Program-made: the position numbers and the translations under genes
Notes under the pieces: generated by a model
Told to the model about the DNA's origin: nothing
What the model saw: only the letters and a program-made list of their open reading frames with translations
The model's database searches: none
NCBI GenBank assembly: GCA_030430365.1
Contig: JAUIFP010000021.1
Span: forward strand, 1-43,460
Direction: 5' to 3'
DNA: 43,460 nucleotides
Source: Alphaproteobacteria bacterium
Lineage (GTDB): Bacteria; Pseudomonadota; Alphaproteobacteria; Sphingomonadales; Sphingomonadaceae
Shown here: positions 26,097-34,069 of the stretch, one piece after another
Layout of the letters: every line of letters begins with the position of its first letter
Numbering within the stretch: position 1 is the first letter of the stretch

Positions 26097-27491
26097 ATGA
26101 AGAGCAAATTTGGCAGCTTCGTCGCAGCGCTCCTGCTCTGCGGCACTTCGCAAACCGCGATGGCGCAGGAATCGGGCGTTTCGATGTCTGAAGCGATCTC
26201 GGTGGCAATGTCTGTGAACCCGGAAATCATCCAGGCGCAGATGAACAAGGAAGCCATCCAGTTCGAACGCAAGCAGGCCCAGGGCCTGTTCGCTCCGCGC
26301 GTCGATGTGGAACTGTCCGCCGGTGCCCGGCGCCTGGAAAACAATACGCGCCGCAATCTCGGCATTGCCGACGATTGGCTCAACCCGCTTGAAGCCAGCG
26401 CGATCGCGGACTGGACGGTGCTGGATTTCGGCCGCCGCGACGGCGAGCTGAAGCGGCAGGCCTCCCGGGTCGACGGCGCATCCCTGCGCGTTGTCGAACG
26501 TTCGGAATTCATTGCCCTTCAGGTGGCGCGCCAATATCTCGACGTGCTTCTGCAGCAGCGCATTGCCGCTGCCTCTGAAGACAATGTGACGTTCCATCGC
26601 AACCTGGTTTCGGACCTGGGCGAAGGCGTCGATCAGGGATCGATCAGCGTTGCCGATCTGCAGCAGGCCAATGAACGGCTTGAAGCTGCAGTGGTGAAGC
26701 AGGTTGAAGCGGAGCAGTCGCTGGAAGAGGCGAAGATTTCGCTGCGCTCGCTGACCGCTCTGGATATTGAGCAGGTCACGCTGCCGCCGAACCTCGCCAG
26801 TGCACTTCCGCCCACGCTGACCGATGCCATCGGCCAGGCGCGCACCAACAATCCGCGCGTTCGTGAAGCGATGGCGGATGTCGATGCCGCAAACGCATTG
26901 GCCGATTCCGCCAAGGGCGATCTCTTCCCCAAGATCGGGGTGGAGGCGCGCGGCCGCATCGGTGACGATATTGACGGCTTCCAGGGCGAAACCAACGATG
27001 TTCAGGCGCGGGTCTATCTGCGCTGGAACGTCTTCGACGGCGGGATCAACCGCGCCAAGCTGCAGGAAATGGTGCGCCGCGCGAGCGAAGCCCGTTACAA
27101 TCTGCATAAGATGTCGCGCGATGCGGAAGAAGACGTTCGCATTGCCTGGAACGCGATGGAAAAGCTCTCGAGCGTAACCGAGGCACTGACCCGTCAGAGC
27201 CAGGTCAGCGACGATCTACTGCTGTCCTATCGCAGCCAGTTCAATGTCGGCCGGCGCTCGCTGCTCGACGTGCTCGATTCCCAGAACACGCGCTACAACA
27301 CGCAGGTTCGGCTCGAAACTTCGCGCTTTTCCGAATTGTTCGCGCAGTATCAGACGCTTGCGGCCGTGAACGGCTTCCTGGATGCCCTGCAGATCATGCC
27401 GGGCGCAGGCGCAGGCGAGAATGAGCGTGAACGTTTCGATTACGGCCCGACGGCACCGGCTGAACTGCAGCGGCGGGTGAATCCGAAGTAG
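26097..27491 (+). CDS. TolC-family outer-membrane channel of the type I secretion system
   Basis: A 464-residue TolC/LapE-type protein with a signal peptide (KFGSFVAALLLCGTSQTAMA) and the duplicated helical-hairpin plus beta-strand pattern of the family: MSEAISVAMSVNPEIIQAQM in the first half and LTDAIGQARTNNPRVREAMA in the second, with YRSQFNVGRRSLLDVLDSQN near the C-terminus. It would form the trimeric duct through which the adhesin leaves and in which its N-terminal module is retained. GAGAGGAG precedes the ATG, fifteen bases after the OmpA gene. Confidence 0.93.
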   Translation: MKSKFGSFVAALLLCGTSQTAMAQESGVSMSEAISVAMSVNPEIIQAQMNKEAIQFERKQAQGLFAPRVDVELSAGARRLENNTRRNLGIADDWLNPLEASAIADWTVLDFGRRDGELKRQASRVDGASLRVVERSEFIALQVARQYLDVLLQQRIAAASEDNVTFHRNLVSDLGEGVDQGSISVADLQQANERLEAAVVKQVEAEQSLEEAKISLRSLTALDIEQVTLPPNLASALPPTLTDAIGQARTNNPRVREAMADVDAANALADSAKGDLFPKIGVEARGRIGDDIDGFQGETNDVQARVYLRWNVFDGGINRAKLQEMVRRASEARYNLHKMSRDAEEDVRIAWNAMEKLSSVTEALTRQSQVSDDLLLSYRSQFNVGRRSLLDVLDSQNTRYNTQVRLETSRFSELFAQYQTLAAVNGFLDALQIMPGAGAGENERERFDYGPTAPAELQRRVNPK

Positions 27492-27526
27492 AAAGGGCGC
27501 CCCGCTGTCAGGCGGCGCGGACAATT

Positions 27527-29665
27527 ATGGCGAATGGCGAACTCGGCGCGGCACCGCCGCATGATGCACTGATTGCGTGTATATCCGAGTTCGCCTCGCG
27601 TTTCGGTATTCCGTTTTCCGCCAATTTGCTGCGCACGCTTGCGCGCGGCCCGGACGGCAGCTTGCCTTTCCATCAGACGGGGCCGGCGCTTGAACTGATC
27701 GGCCTCAATTTCGAAGAGCGCTCCCCGGCCAAGCTGCCGGTGCGCGAAGATCTTTATCCGGCGCTTGTCCAGTTGAAGGATGGCGGCACCATCGTGGTGC
27801 ACGAGATCAGGGAGAAGGATCTCCTTGTCTGGCGCCCGGGCGATGACGAAGGGAAATGGGTTCCCTACGATTCCATCGCGGAGGAATTCGGCGGCGGGTT
27901 CTTCACCGTTATCGGCGATCCCAGCAGCCTGCGCGACCGCGAGGCACCCTGGCACGCCAAGGGGCGCCATCACTGGTTCTGGAGCGAGCTGAGGAAGGAA
28001 GCGCGTGCCTTTCGCCCGGTGCTGCTCGCCTCGCTGATCATCAACTTGCTGGCGCTGGCGCTGCCGCTGTTCTCGCGGGCAGTGTATGACCGGGTCATTC
28101 CCAACAGCGCCACATCCACCTTGTGGGTGCTCGCGCTGGGCGTGGTGATCGCATTCTCCTTCGAATATGCATTGCGGGTGGCGCGTTCCAACGTGATCGA
28201 GCAGATCGGGCGCAGGCTGGATCTCAGGCTGTCGCAGAAGATCTACGGCCGCCTGCTGGCGACACCGCTCAGCGCCAAGCAAGGCAATACCGGCGCCCTG
28301 GCGGCGCGGGTTTCCGAATATGCCCTGGTACGCGAATTCTTCGGTTCGACCACGATCGTGCTGATCGTCGACATGTCGTTCCTCGTGCTGTTTGTAGCCG
28401 TGATCGCCTATATCGCCGGCTGGCTGGCGCTTATCCCGGTTGTCGCGATGATCGGCATGGCCATCGCCGGCTTCTTCCTGCAGCGCAAAGTGGTCCAGGC
28501 GGCGCGTGACGCGCAGGCCGATCACGGCCTCCAGCAGACCCTGCTGGTGGAATCGATCGCCGGGATGGAAACGCTCAAGAGCATGGCGGGCGAGGGCGGC
28601 ATGGTCGGCCGCTGGTATGGCCTAGCCGAAATGGGGACCGCTTCGCAAAGGCGCCTGCGGCAGATCAGCACGGCCGCCGTCAGCCTGGCGACGACCTTCC
28701 AACAGGCATCGACCATCTCGCTGATCATCGGCGGCTATTACCTGTTCGATTCCGGCGCGATCACGATGGGTACGATCATCGCGATCGTCATGCTGGCTTC
28801 GCGTTCGCTTGCTCCGGCGGGCCAGATCGCTTTCCTGCTGACCAAGGGTCGGCAGGCCAGGGAGACGCTGGACAGCATCGAGCGACTGTTCGAAGTGGAA
28901 GACGAACGCAAGGAAGGCAGCATTTCCGCACCGGCAATTGTCAGGTCCGGGGAGATCCGCTGCGAGAATATGGAGTTCCGCTATCCCGATGCGCCGACGG
29001 CGGCGCTGGACGGCATCAACCTGACGATCAAGCCGGGCGAAAAGATCGCCATTATCGGGCGTGTGGCATCTGGCAAATCCACCCTGGGGCGGATCCTATG
29101 CGGCCTCTATCGGCCCACAGACGGGGCCATGCTGATCGACGGGATCGACAGCCGCCAGTTCCGCCCGCAGGACATTCGCGAGGCCTTCCGCTTCGTGGGG
29201 CAGGATTCCAACCTGTTCACCGGCACGGTGAAGGACAATCTCACGCTCGGCCGTACCGATGCGGATGACGCGGCGCTGGTCGAGGCGCTGCGCACCACCG
29301 GCGCGGACCAGTTCATCGGCCGCGACGCAAGCGGGTTCGACCGGCTCGTGGGTGAGCATGGCCGGCGCCTCTCGGGCGGCCAGCGCTCCTTCATCGCGCT
29401 TGCCAGGGCCTTCGTTTCGCCCGGGCGCCTGCTCTATCTGGATGAGCCCACCGGGGCCATGGACAGCCAAACCGAGAAACTATTTGTGGAGCGGTTGTCC
29501 CAATCTCTTACGCCGGAACAGACATTGGTTATTTCAACCCATAGACCGGCACTTTTTTCGATATGTGAACGCCTTATCGTACTGGACAATGGGCGTGTCG
29601 TGGCGGACGGTCCCAAGGAACAGGTCATCGCTGCATCGGGTAGCGGTGCAGGATCAATGACGTGA
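27527..29665 (+). CDS. lapB: LapB-like type I secretion ABC transporter (permease-ATPase)
   Basis: A 712-residue inner-membrane exporter. Residues ~10-130 form a C39-like domain in which the catalytic Cys motif of true C39 peptidases is absent, the usual state in RTX/adhesin exporters where it binds substrate. A six-helix membrane domain follows (from VLLASLIINLLALALPLFSR). The ATPase has Walker A GRVASGKST, signature LSGGQR, Walker B LLYLDEPT and the H-loop STHR. It energises adhesin export. The stop overlaps the start of the cell-wall hydrolase gene by four bases. Confidence 0.93.
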   Translation: MANGELGAAPPHDALIACISEFASRFGIPFSANLLRTLARGPDGSLPFHQTGPALELIGLNFEERSPAKLPVREDLYPALVQLKDGGTIVVHEIREKDLLVWRPGDDEGKWVPYDSIAEEFGGGFFTVIGDPSSLRDREAPWHAKGRHHWFWSELRKEARAFRPVLLASLIINLLALALPLFSRAVYDRVIPNSATSTLWVLALGVVIAFSFEYALRVARSNVIEQIGRRLDLRLSQKIYGRLLATPLSAKQGNTGALAARVSEYALVREFFGSTTIVLIVDMSFLVLFVAVIAYIAGWLALIPVVAMIGMAIAGFFLQRKVVQAARDAQADHGLQQTLLVESIAGMETLKSMAGEGGMVGRWYGLAEMGTASQRRLRQISTAAVSLATTFQQASTISLIIGGYYLFDSGAITMGTIIAIVMLASRSLAPAGQIAFLLTKGRQARETLDSIERLFEVEDERKEGSISAPAIVRSGEIRCENMEFRYPDAPTAALDGINLTIKPGEKIAIIGRVASGKSTLGRILCGLYRPTDGAMLIDGIDSRQFRPQDIREAFRFVGQDSNLFTGTVKDNLTLGRTDADDAALVEALRTTGADQFIGRDASGFDRLVGEHGRRLSGGQRSFIALARAFVSPGRLLYLDEPTGAMDSQTEKLFVERLSQSLTPEQTLVISTHRPALFSICERLIVLDNGRVVADGPKEQVIAASGSGAGSMT

Positions 29666-30699
29666 CACAGACCGCCACTTTTTCGATTACCAACCTGAGG
29701 CATTGGCCGAAGTTTGCCCGGCCCCGGGCCGCAACGGCGCTGTGCGCGCTGGCGGGCGCGGCAGTCGTGCTGGGCGGCAGCATGCTGTTCTGGCCGGAGG
29801 CCAAGGCTGCGCCGCAGGCACGGGTGGAAGAGATGCGCCAGCTGGTGGAAACCACCAGCGGAGATCAGGGTGCCATTCTGAGCGAAGGCGCCGGCGCGGA
29901 GGAGCGCAATGCGCTGATCCCGTCCTTGAAGCAGCCGGTGGAGCATGCCCGCGCATTCCAGAGCATTCGCGCAGGCACGCCCGCCTACAATGCCGCGCTC
30001 AAATGCCTTTCCCAGGCCGTCTATTACGAAGCGGCCAATGAACCGATCGCGGGCCGCCGCGGCGTTGCGCAAGTGGTGCTCAACCGCGTGCAGCACCCCG
30101 CCTATCCCAATTCGGTTTGCGGCGTTGTGTATCAGGGGGCGAATGACCCCGTGTGCCAGTTCAGCTTCACCTGCGACGGCTCTTTGCTGCGCGCGCCCGT
30201 ACCTTCGCTGTGGAACACCGCACAGGGCGTCGCAGAGGCGGCGCTGGGCGGCTATGTCGAAGACTCGGTCGGTTCGGCAACACATTACCATGCGGACTAT
30301 GTGCTGCCGCGCTGGGCCTATACGCTGGGCAAGATCGACAAGCTCGGCCGCCACATCTTCTACCGCTTCAAGGGCAATGCCGGCAGGTCTTCCTTCCTGA
30401 CCGCGCGCTGGTCCGGCAGGGAGGCGATCCCGGCGCTCGATATGGACCGCCTGCGCGGGAAGCTGGCCGCGCGCCATCAGGTAGAGCCGGTGCCGCAATT
30501 CGTCGAAGGGCTGACCGTCACGCATAGCGAGGCCGACCGGCATGCAAGCAACGATGTCGGCGGGCGGATCGACACGACCAAGCAATGGCGGCTGACCATT
30601 CCCGATCCGGTTTCGGCCAGCCAGACCTATCGTCAGACCGTCGAATGCCAGAACGAGGCCGATGGGCAGGCCATGGAAGAAGGCACGCAGGCCATATGA
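29662..30699 (+). CDS. SleB-type cell-wall hydrolase embedded in the secretion operon
   Basis: A 345-residue protein with an N-terminal membrane anchor (AGAAVVLGGSMLF, residues ~31-43) and a SleB/hydrolase_2 domain at about 112-250: CLSQAVYYEAANEP with the probable catalytic Glu at 123, GVAQVVLNRVQHP, CQFSFTCDG and ATHYHADYVLPRWA. SleB-family enzymes cut the glycan strand of peptidoglycan as lytic transglycosylases or related activities. It would act in the periplasm. Its GTG start overlaps the exporter stop (GTGA) and its stop overlaps the adaptor start (ATGA), so its output is coupled to that of the secretion machine. A role in opening the wall for the export channel is inference. Confidence 0.88.
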   Translation: MTQTATFSITNLRHWPKFARPRAATALCALAGAAVVLGGSMLFWPEAKAAPQARVEEMRQLVETTSGDQGAILSEGAGAEERNALIPSLKQPVEHARAFQSIRAGTPAYNAALKCLSQAVYYEAANEPIAGRRGVAQVVLNRVQHPAYPNSVCGVVYQGANDPVCQFSFTCDGSLLRAPVPSLWNTAQGVAEAALGGYVEDSVGSATHYHADYVLPRWAYTLGKIDKLGRHIFYRFKGNAGRSSFLTARWSGREAIPALDMDRLRGKLAARHQVEPVPQFVEGLTVTHSEADRHASNDVGGRIDTTKQWRLTIPDPVSASQTYRQTVECQNEADGQAMEEGTQAI

Positions 30700-31994
30700 A
30701 CGCCGCAGCGCTCAAACGGTTCAATTTCGGCGAGCTGCGCCAGACCGTTGCAGCTTGGGATGCCAACCGCAAGCTGATCGCGATCAGTGCGATCGGCCTG
30801 TTTCTGTTCGTAGTCTGGGCCAGCCTTACCACTGTTGACGAGCTGACGCGGGGCATGGGCAAGGTGATTCCTTCCAGCCAGTCCCAGGTGGTGCAGGCCG
30901 CCGATCCGGCAGTGGTGAAAGAGATCCTCGTCCGCGCGGGCCAGTCGGTCAAACAGGGCGAATTGCTGGTCCGGCTGGACGACACGGAAGCCTCTTCGCA
31001 GCTCGGCCAGCTCGAGACGGAGAATGAACGTCTTTCCATGCGGGCAGAGCGGCTGCGGCAGGAAGCGGGCGGTGAAACGCTGGGCTGCGAGCCGGGAACG
31101 GCCTGCGCCGAGGAGCAGCGGCTTCTGGAAGTGCGCCAGGCTGCCGCGCAGAGCCAGCAGGCATCGCTGGCCGCCGCAGTGGAGCAGCGCCGCCGCGACC
31201 TTTCCGAAGGGCAGGCCACGGTCGGCTCGCTGGAAAACAGCCTGCGTCTGGCGCGTGAACAGGTTCAGATGCTGGAACCGCTGGCCCAGAAGGGCATCGT
31301 TCCGCAGACCGAATTGCTGAGCGCGCAGCGCGAAATGGTGGACATCCAGGGGCGCCTTTCCGCCGCGCGGCAAGGCGTCGCGCGGGCGCAGGCAGCTGTG
31401 GCCCAGGCCCAGGCCGATCTGAATTCCGCCAGGCTGGATTTCCGCCAGCAGGCGCTGTCCGAGCGTAGCGAACTGGAAACCCGGATCGCCGTGAACGAAG
31501 AAACGATCCGCGGCGCCGCCGCCAGGCGCGAACGCAATGAATTGCGCGCGCCGGTCAACGGCATCGTCAACGATGTGCAGATCACCACGGTCGGCGGTTT
31601 CGTGTCGCCGGGCGAGCAGCTGATGCAGATCGTGCCGGTGGGCGACAAGCTGCTGATCGAAGCGCGCATCCGCCCCAGCGACATTGCCTTCATCAAGGTG
31701 GGCGATCCCGCCACGGTGAAAGTGACGGCCTACGATTTTTCGATCTATGGCGGGCTAAAGGGCAAGGTCGCGCAGGTTTCGGCGGACAGCGTCTATGACG
31801 AGGCCGAACGCGAAGCCTATTACATCGTGCTGGTGGAAACCGATAAGTCCTATATCGGCAAAAGCGGGCAGCAATTCCCGATCCTGCCGGGCATGATCTG
31901 CGATGTGGAAGTCATCACCGGCAGCAGGAGCATCCTGTCCTACCTGTTCAAGCCGATCGAAACGGCATTCGGCGAAGCTCTGACGGAGCGGTGA
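30696..31994 (+). CDS. lapC: HlyD/LapC-family membrane-fusion adaptor
   Basis: A 432-residue periplasmic adaptor with one N-terminal membrane helix (LIAISAIGLFLFVVWASL), a beta-barrel/lipoyl start (GMGKVIPSSQSQVVQA, VKEILVRAGQSVKQGELLVR), long alpha-hairpin coiled coils (~110-290) and the HlyD C-terminal motif region (ELRAPVNGIVNDVQITTVGG, FPILPGMICDVEVITG). It links the ABC exporter to the TolC-like channel. ATG 30696 overlaps the previous stop by four bases; the longer upstream frame lies inside the hydrolase gene and is not supported. It is the last gene of the operon. Confidence 0.93.
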   Translation: MNAAALKRFNFGELRQTVAAWDANRKLIAISAIGLFLFVVWASLTTVDELTRGMGKVIPSSQSQVVQAADPAVVKEILVRAGQSVKQGELLVRLDDTEASSQLGQLETENERLSMRAERLRQEAGGETLGCEPGTACAEEQRLLEVRQAAAQSQQASLAAAVEQRRRDLSEGQATVGSLENSLRLAREQVQMLEPLAQKGIVPQTELLSAQREMVDIQGRLSAARQGVARAQAAVAQAQADLNSARLDFRQQALSERSELETRIAVNEETIRGAAARRERNELRAPVNGIVNDVQITTVGGFVSPGEQLMQIVPVGDKLLIEARIRPSDIAFIKVGDPATVKVTAYDFSIYGGLKGKVAQVSADSVYDEAEREAYYIVLVETDKSYIGKSGQQFPILPGMICDVEVITGSRSILSYLFKPIETAFGEALTER

Positions 31995-32039
31995 CCAGTC
32001 CAGCCGGCGCCCCCGGGCATTGGCCCGCGGGAAAACCGA

Positions 32040-33017
32040 TCAATATCCGTGGAGCCAGGAAGTCCGGTCGTTGAAGCTGATGACGGGTCGGTAATCATTG
32101 CTGGCCGAGGCGTCGAGCACGCTGTCGACTGCATTGTCCAGCAGATAGTATTCCCCGCCCATGCGCACCACCAGCAGGGCATGATCCGCATTGCGCGCCA
32201 GATCGCGGGCAATGGTCAGGAACATGTCTTCGCGGCGGACGCCGGCAGCGGCCAGCATCTGCATTTTCAGGATCGCAATATCCTCGCAGTCGCCTTTACC
32301 CAGGGACAGCGTCGTGCGCGCATCGGCCCAATGGTCGGCCTTGCCGTAAAGATTGCGGTCTTCGACATAGCGGATCCGGTGATTGGCCCAGCTATTGACC
32401 TGTTCCAGCAGCTCGACGCCAGAGGCGCGGCTTGCGCCCAGATAGCGGGTGAGCCGGGCATTGGAGATGCCGTCTGCACGGACGCGGTTCCAGGATTTGT
32501 CGAACATGGTGCGGCGGATCGTCACACGCTTGCTCGCCAGGAAATCGTCGCGCGAATAGTCGCGGGCGGCGGGTGCCATATCCGGGATCGCCTTGGTGGC
32601 GGCCAGAGCGCTGGTGTCGGCGGCGCCGCTTTCGGCGCAGAAGGAAGGCATGGAGCGGGTGGCGCCCAAGGCGGGCTGCAAGCCCTTGGCACGGGCGAGG
32701 GCGGAGCTGTCATCTGCCCCATTCGAAGCAAAGGCCGGCTTGTTCGCGGAAGCCTGCTGCATGCGCATCAGCTCGAGCTTGCTGGGCGAACCGCCAAGGA
32801 TCGCCGCGCTCTTGCTGTTCGCCGCCGGCGTAATTGCAGCAGCAGGCACGGCAAGGCCGGGCGCAGAGCAATTCGTGGCGATCGCGGAATAGACTGCACT
32901 GGGCGCGAAGATCGCGCTCGCGGCCAGCGAAGCGCCGGCTTGCGCCGGGCTTGCCGCTGCAGCCAGTGCCATTGCGGCGCCGCAACCGATTGCATGAAGG
33001 GGAGCGCGTGCTCTCAT
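32040..33017 (-). CDS. lapG: LapG-type periplasmic Cys protease (bacterial transglutaminase-like)
   Basis: A 325-residue exported protein. Residues 1-27 form a signal peptide (AAMALAAAASPAQA). Residues ~28-150 are low-complexity and Ala/Ser-rich, not seen in short LapG proteins. The C-terminal half is the transglutaminase-like Cys-peptidase domain, with triad C244 (GKGDCEDIA), H279 (NADHALLVV) and D294 (YLLDNAVD), preceded by WNRVRADGISNARLTRY and Trp/Asp-rich ADHWADA. LapG releases LapA-type adhesins by cutting a di-alanine site and is normally held off by LapD when c-di-GMP is high. It is convergent with the adhesin operon, 45 bases from its end, and its likely substrate is the adhesin with P-A-A-G at 107-110. 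A weak hairpin (32014-32027) lies between the convergent genes. Confidence 0.92.
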   Translation of the reverse strand: MRARAPLHAIGCGAAMALAAAASPAQAGASLAASAIFAPSAVYSAIATNCSAPGLAVPAAAITPAANSKSAAILGGSPSKLELMRMQQASANKPAFASNGADDSSALARAKGLQPALGATRSMPSFCAESGAADTSALAATKAIPDMAPAARDYSRDDFLASKRVTIRRTMFDKSWNRVRADGISNARLTRYLGASRASGVELLEQVNSWANHRIRYVEDRNLYGKADHWADARTTLSLGKGDCEDIAILKMQMLAAAGVRREDMFLTIARDLARNADHALLVVRMGGEYYLLDNAVDSVLDASASNDYRPVISFNDRTSWLHGY

Positions 33018-33156
33018 GCATCCGGTTTTGACGCATACCGGTCAAGACATAGTGGCCATGTTTAGTAAATGGCGCGTTAGGCTTCCGGCAAAATCTTGCC
33101 GAAAAAATGGTCAATAAATGGCGGAAAACTGCGCCCTGTGGCAAGAATCTGCCGGT

Positions 33157-33402
33157 TTAGAGAAGGCGCTGCAATTTCTTGCCGCGGCCTGTTGGCCGAA
33201 CGATTCTGGGCCCGAACAGGATGTAGCGCTTGCGATAGGATACCAGCCCCTTGGCCAGCAGCAGGGAGAGGGCCCAGCGGTCCTCCCCGAAAGTGCTGTC
33301 CTTGAGCATGCGGCGTTCTGCTTCGTCCAGGTCCAGATCGGAATCCTGGGCGGCGGTATTGTCTGCTTCGTTAAAGATGACCCGGTGCCCCCAGCCAACC
33401 AC
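33157..33402 (-). CDS. Possible small hypothetical protein
   Basis: An 81-codon frame from GTG 33402 with a plausible helical, charged sequence (LDEAERRMLKDSTFGEDRWA, then a basic C-terminus around RYILFGPRIVRPTGRGKK). No ribosome-binding site is evident and no family is recognised. An in-frame stop lies shortly upstream, so it is not the tail of a longer gene. It sits between the LapG gene and the molybdenum hydroxylase genes. Confidence 0.35.
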   Translation of the reverse strand: MVGWGHRVIFNEADNTAAQDSDLDLDEAERRMLKDSTFGEDRWALSLLLAKGLVSYRKRYILFGPRIVRPTGRGKKLQRLL

Positions 33403-33598
33403 TGCGGCTTATTGTTTCCCCTGCATCCCCGTTATCGCGGGAATCCGCTTTTCGCCAGTTCTCTTGCGGGTAAGAAGGCACCCCAAAGGTTGTAGTTGCA
33501 GCGGGGCGCATTCGTTGTAAAATCGATAGCAAGCTCAGCTGAAGAATTCGGGCCGCTTGGCTGTCATCCCGGGCAGGCCGCGACGTATGGAGGATTGC

Positions 33599-34069
33599 AT
33601 GGCCTACAAGGTTTCCATCAATGGCGAGGAGCGCGAAGTCGACGTTCCCGAAGACATGCCGCTCTTGTGGGTACTCCGCAACGAGCTGAACATGGTCGGG
33701 ACCAAATTCGGCTGCGGCATCGGCATGTGCGGTGCCTGCACCGTGCATATTGACGGCCAGGCCGTAAGATCCTGCCAGACGCCGGTCAGCGCGGTGGGCG
33801 AAGCCAAGGTCACCACGATCGAAGCGCTGGAAGAAAGCGCGGTCGGCCGGGCGCTGCAGCAGGCCTGGCTGGACAAGGACGTGATGCAGTGCGGCTATTG
33901 CCAGGCGGGCCAGCTGATGAGCGCCAGCGCGCTGCTGTCCGAAAATGCCTCGCCCGATACCAATCAGATCGATAGCGCGATGTCCGGCAATATCTGCCGC
34001 TGCGCCTGCTACACCAGGATCCGCGATGCCATTGCGCTCGTCGCGGAGGAGGGCACGGCCAATGCCTGA
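33599..34069 (+). CDS. iorA: [2Fe-2S] subunit of a molybdenum hydroxylase (IorA type)
   Basis: A 156-residue small subunit of the xanthine-oxidase family, isoquinoline 1-oxidoreductase type. Two iron-sulfur clusters are visible: the plant-ferredoxin-like set in KFGCGIGMCGACTVHIDG with a further Cys in VRSCQTP, and the four-helix set CGYCQAGQ with CRCACYTRI. It carries electrons from the Mo centre to a periplasmic or membrane acceptor. A strong GGAGG site stands before ATG 33599, and the stop overlaps the large-subunit gene by eight bases. The substrate may be an N-heterocycle or an aldehyde. Confidence 0.93.
   Translation: MAYKVSINGEEREVDVPEDMPLLWVLRNELNMVGTKFGCGIGMCGACTVHIDGQAVRSCQTPVSAVGEAKVTTIEALEESAVGRALQQAWLDKDVMQCGYCQAGQLMSASALLSENASPDTNQIDSAMSGNICRCACYTRIRDAIALVAEEGTANA

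Noticed and set aside
29662-30699. Reading the SleB-like gene as a chance insertion in the operon
   Set aside because: Four-base overlaps at both ends and matching strand make a fixed, co-translated operon member more likely.
33425-33451. Palindrome-like CCCCGTTATCGCGGG near the iorA promoter
   Set aside because: It faintly resembles a dispersed intergenic repeat but is too short and imperfect to call.
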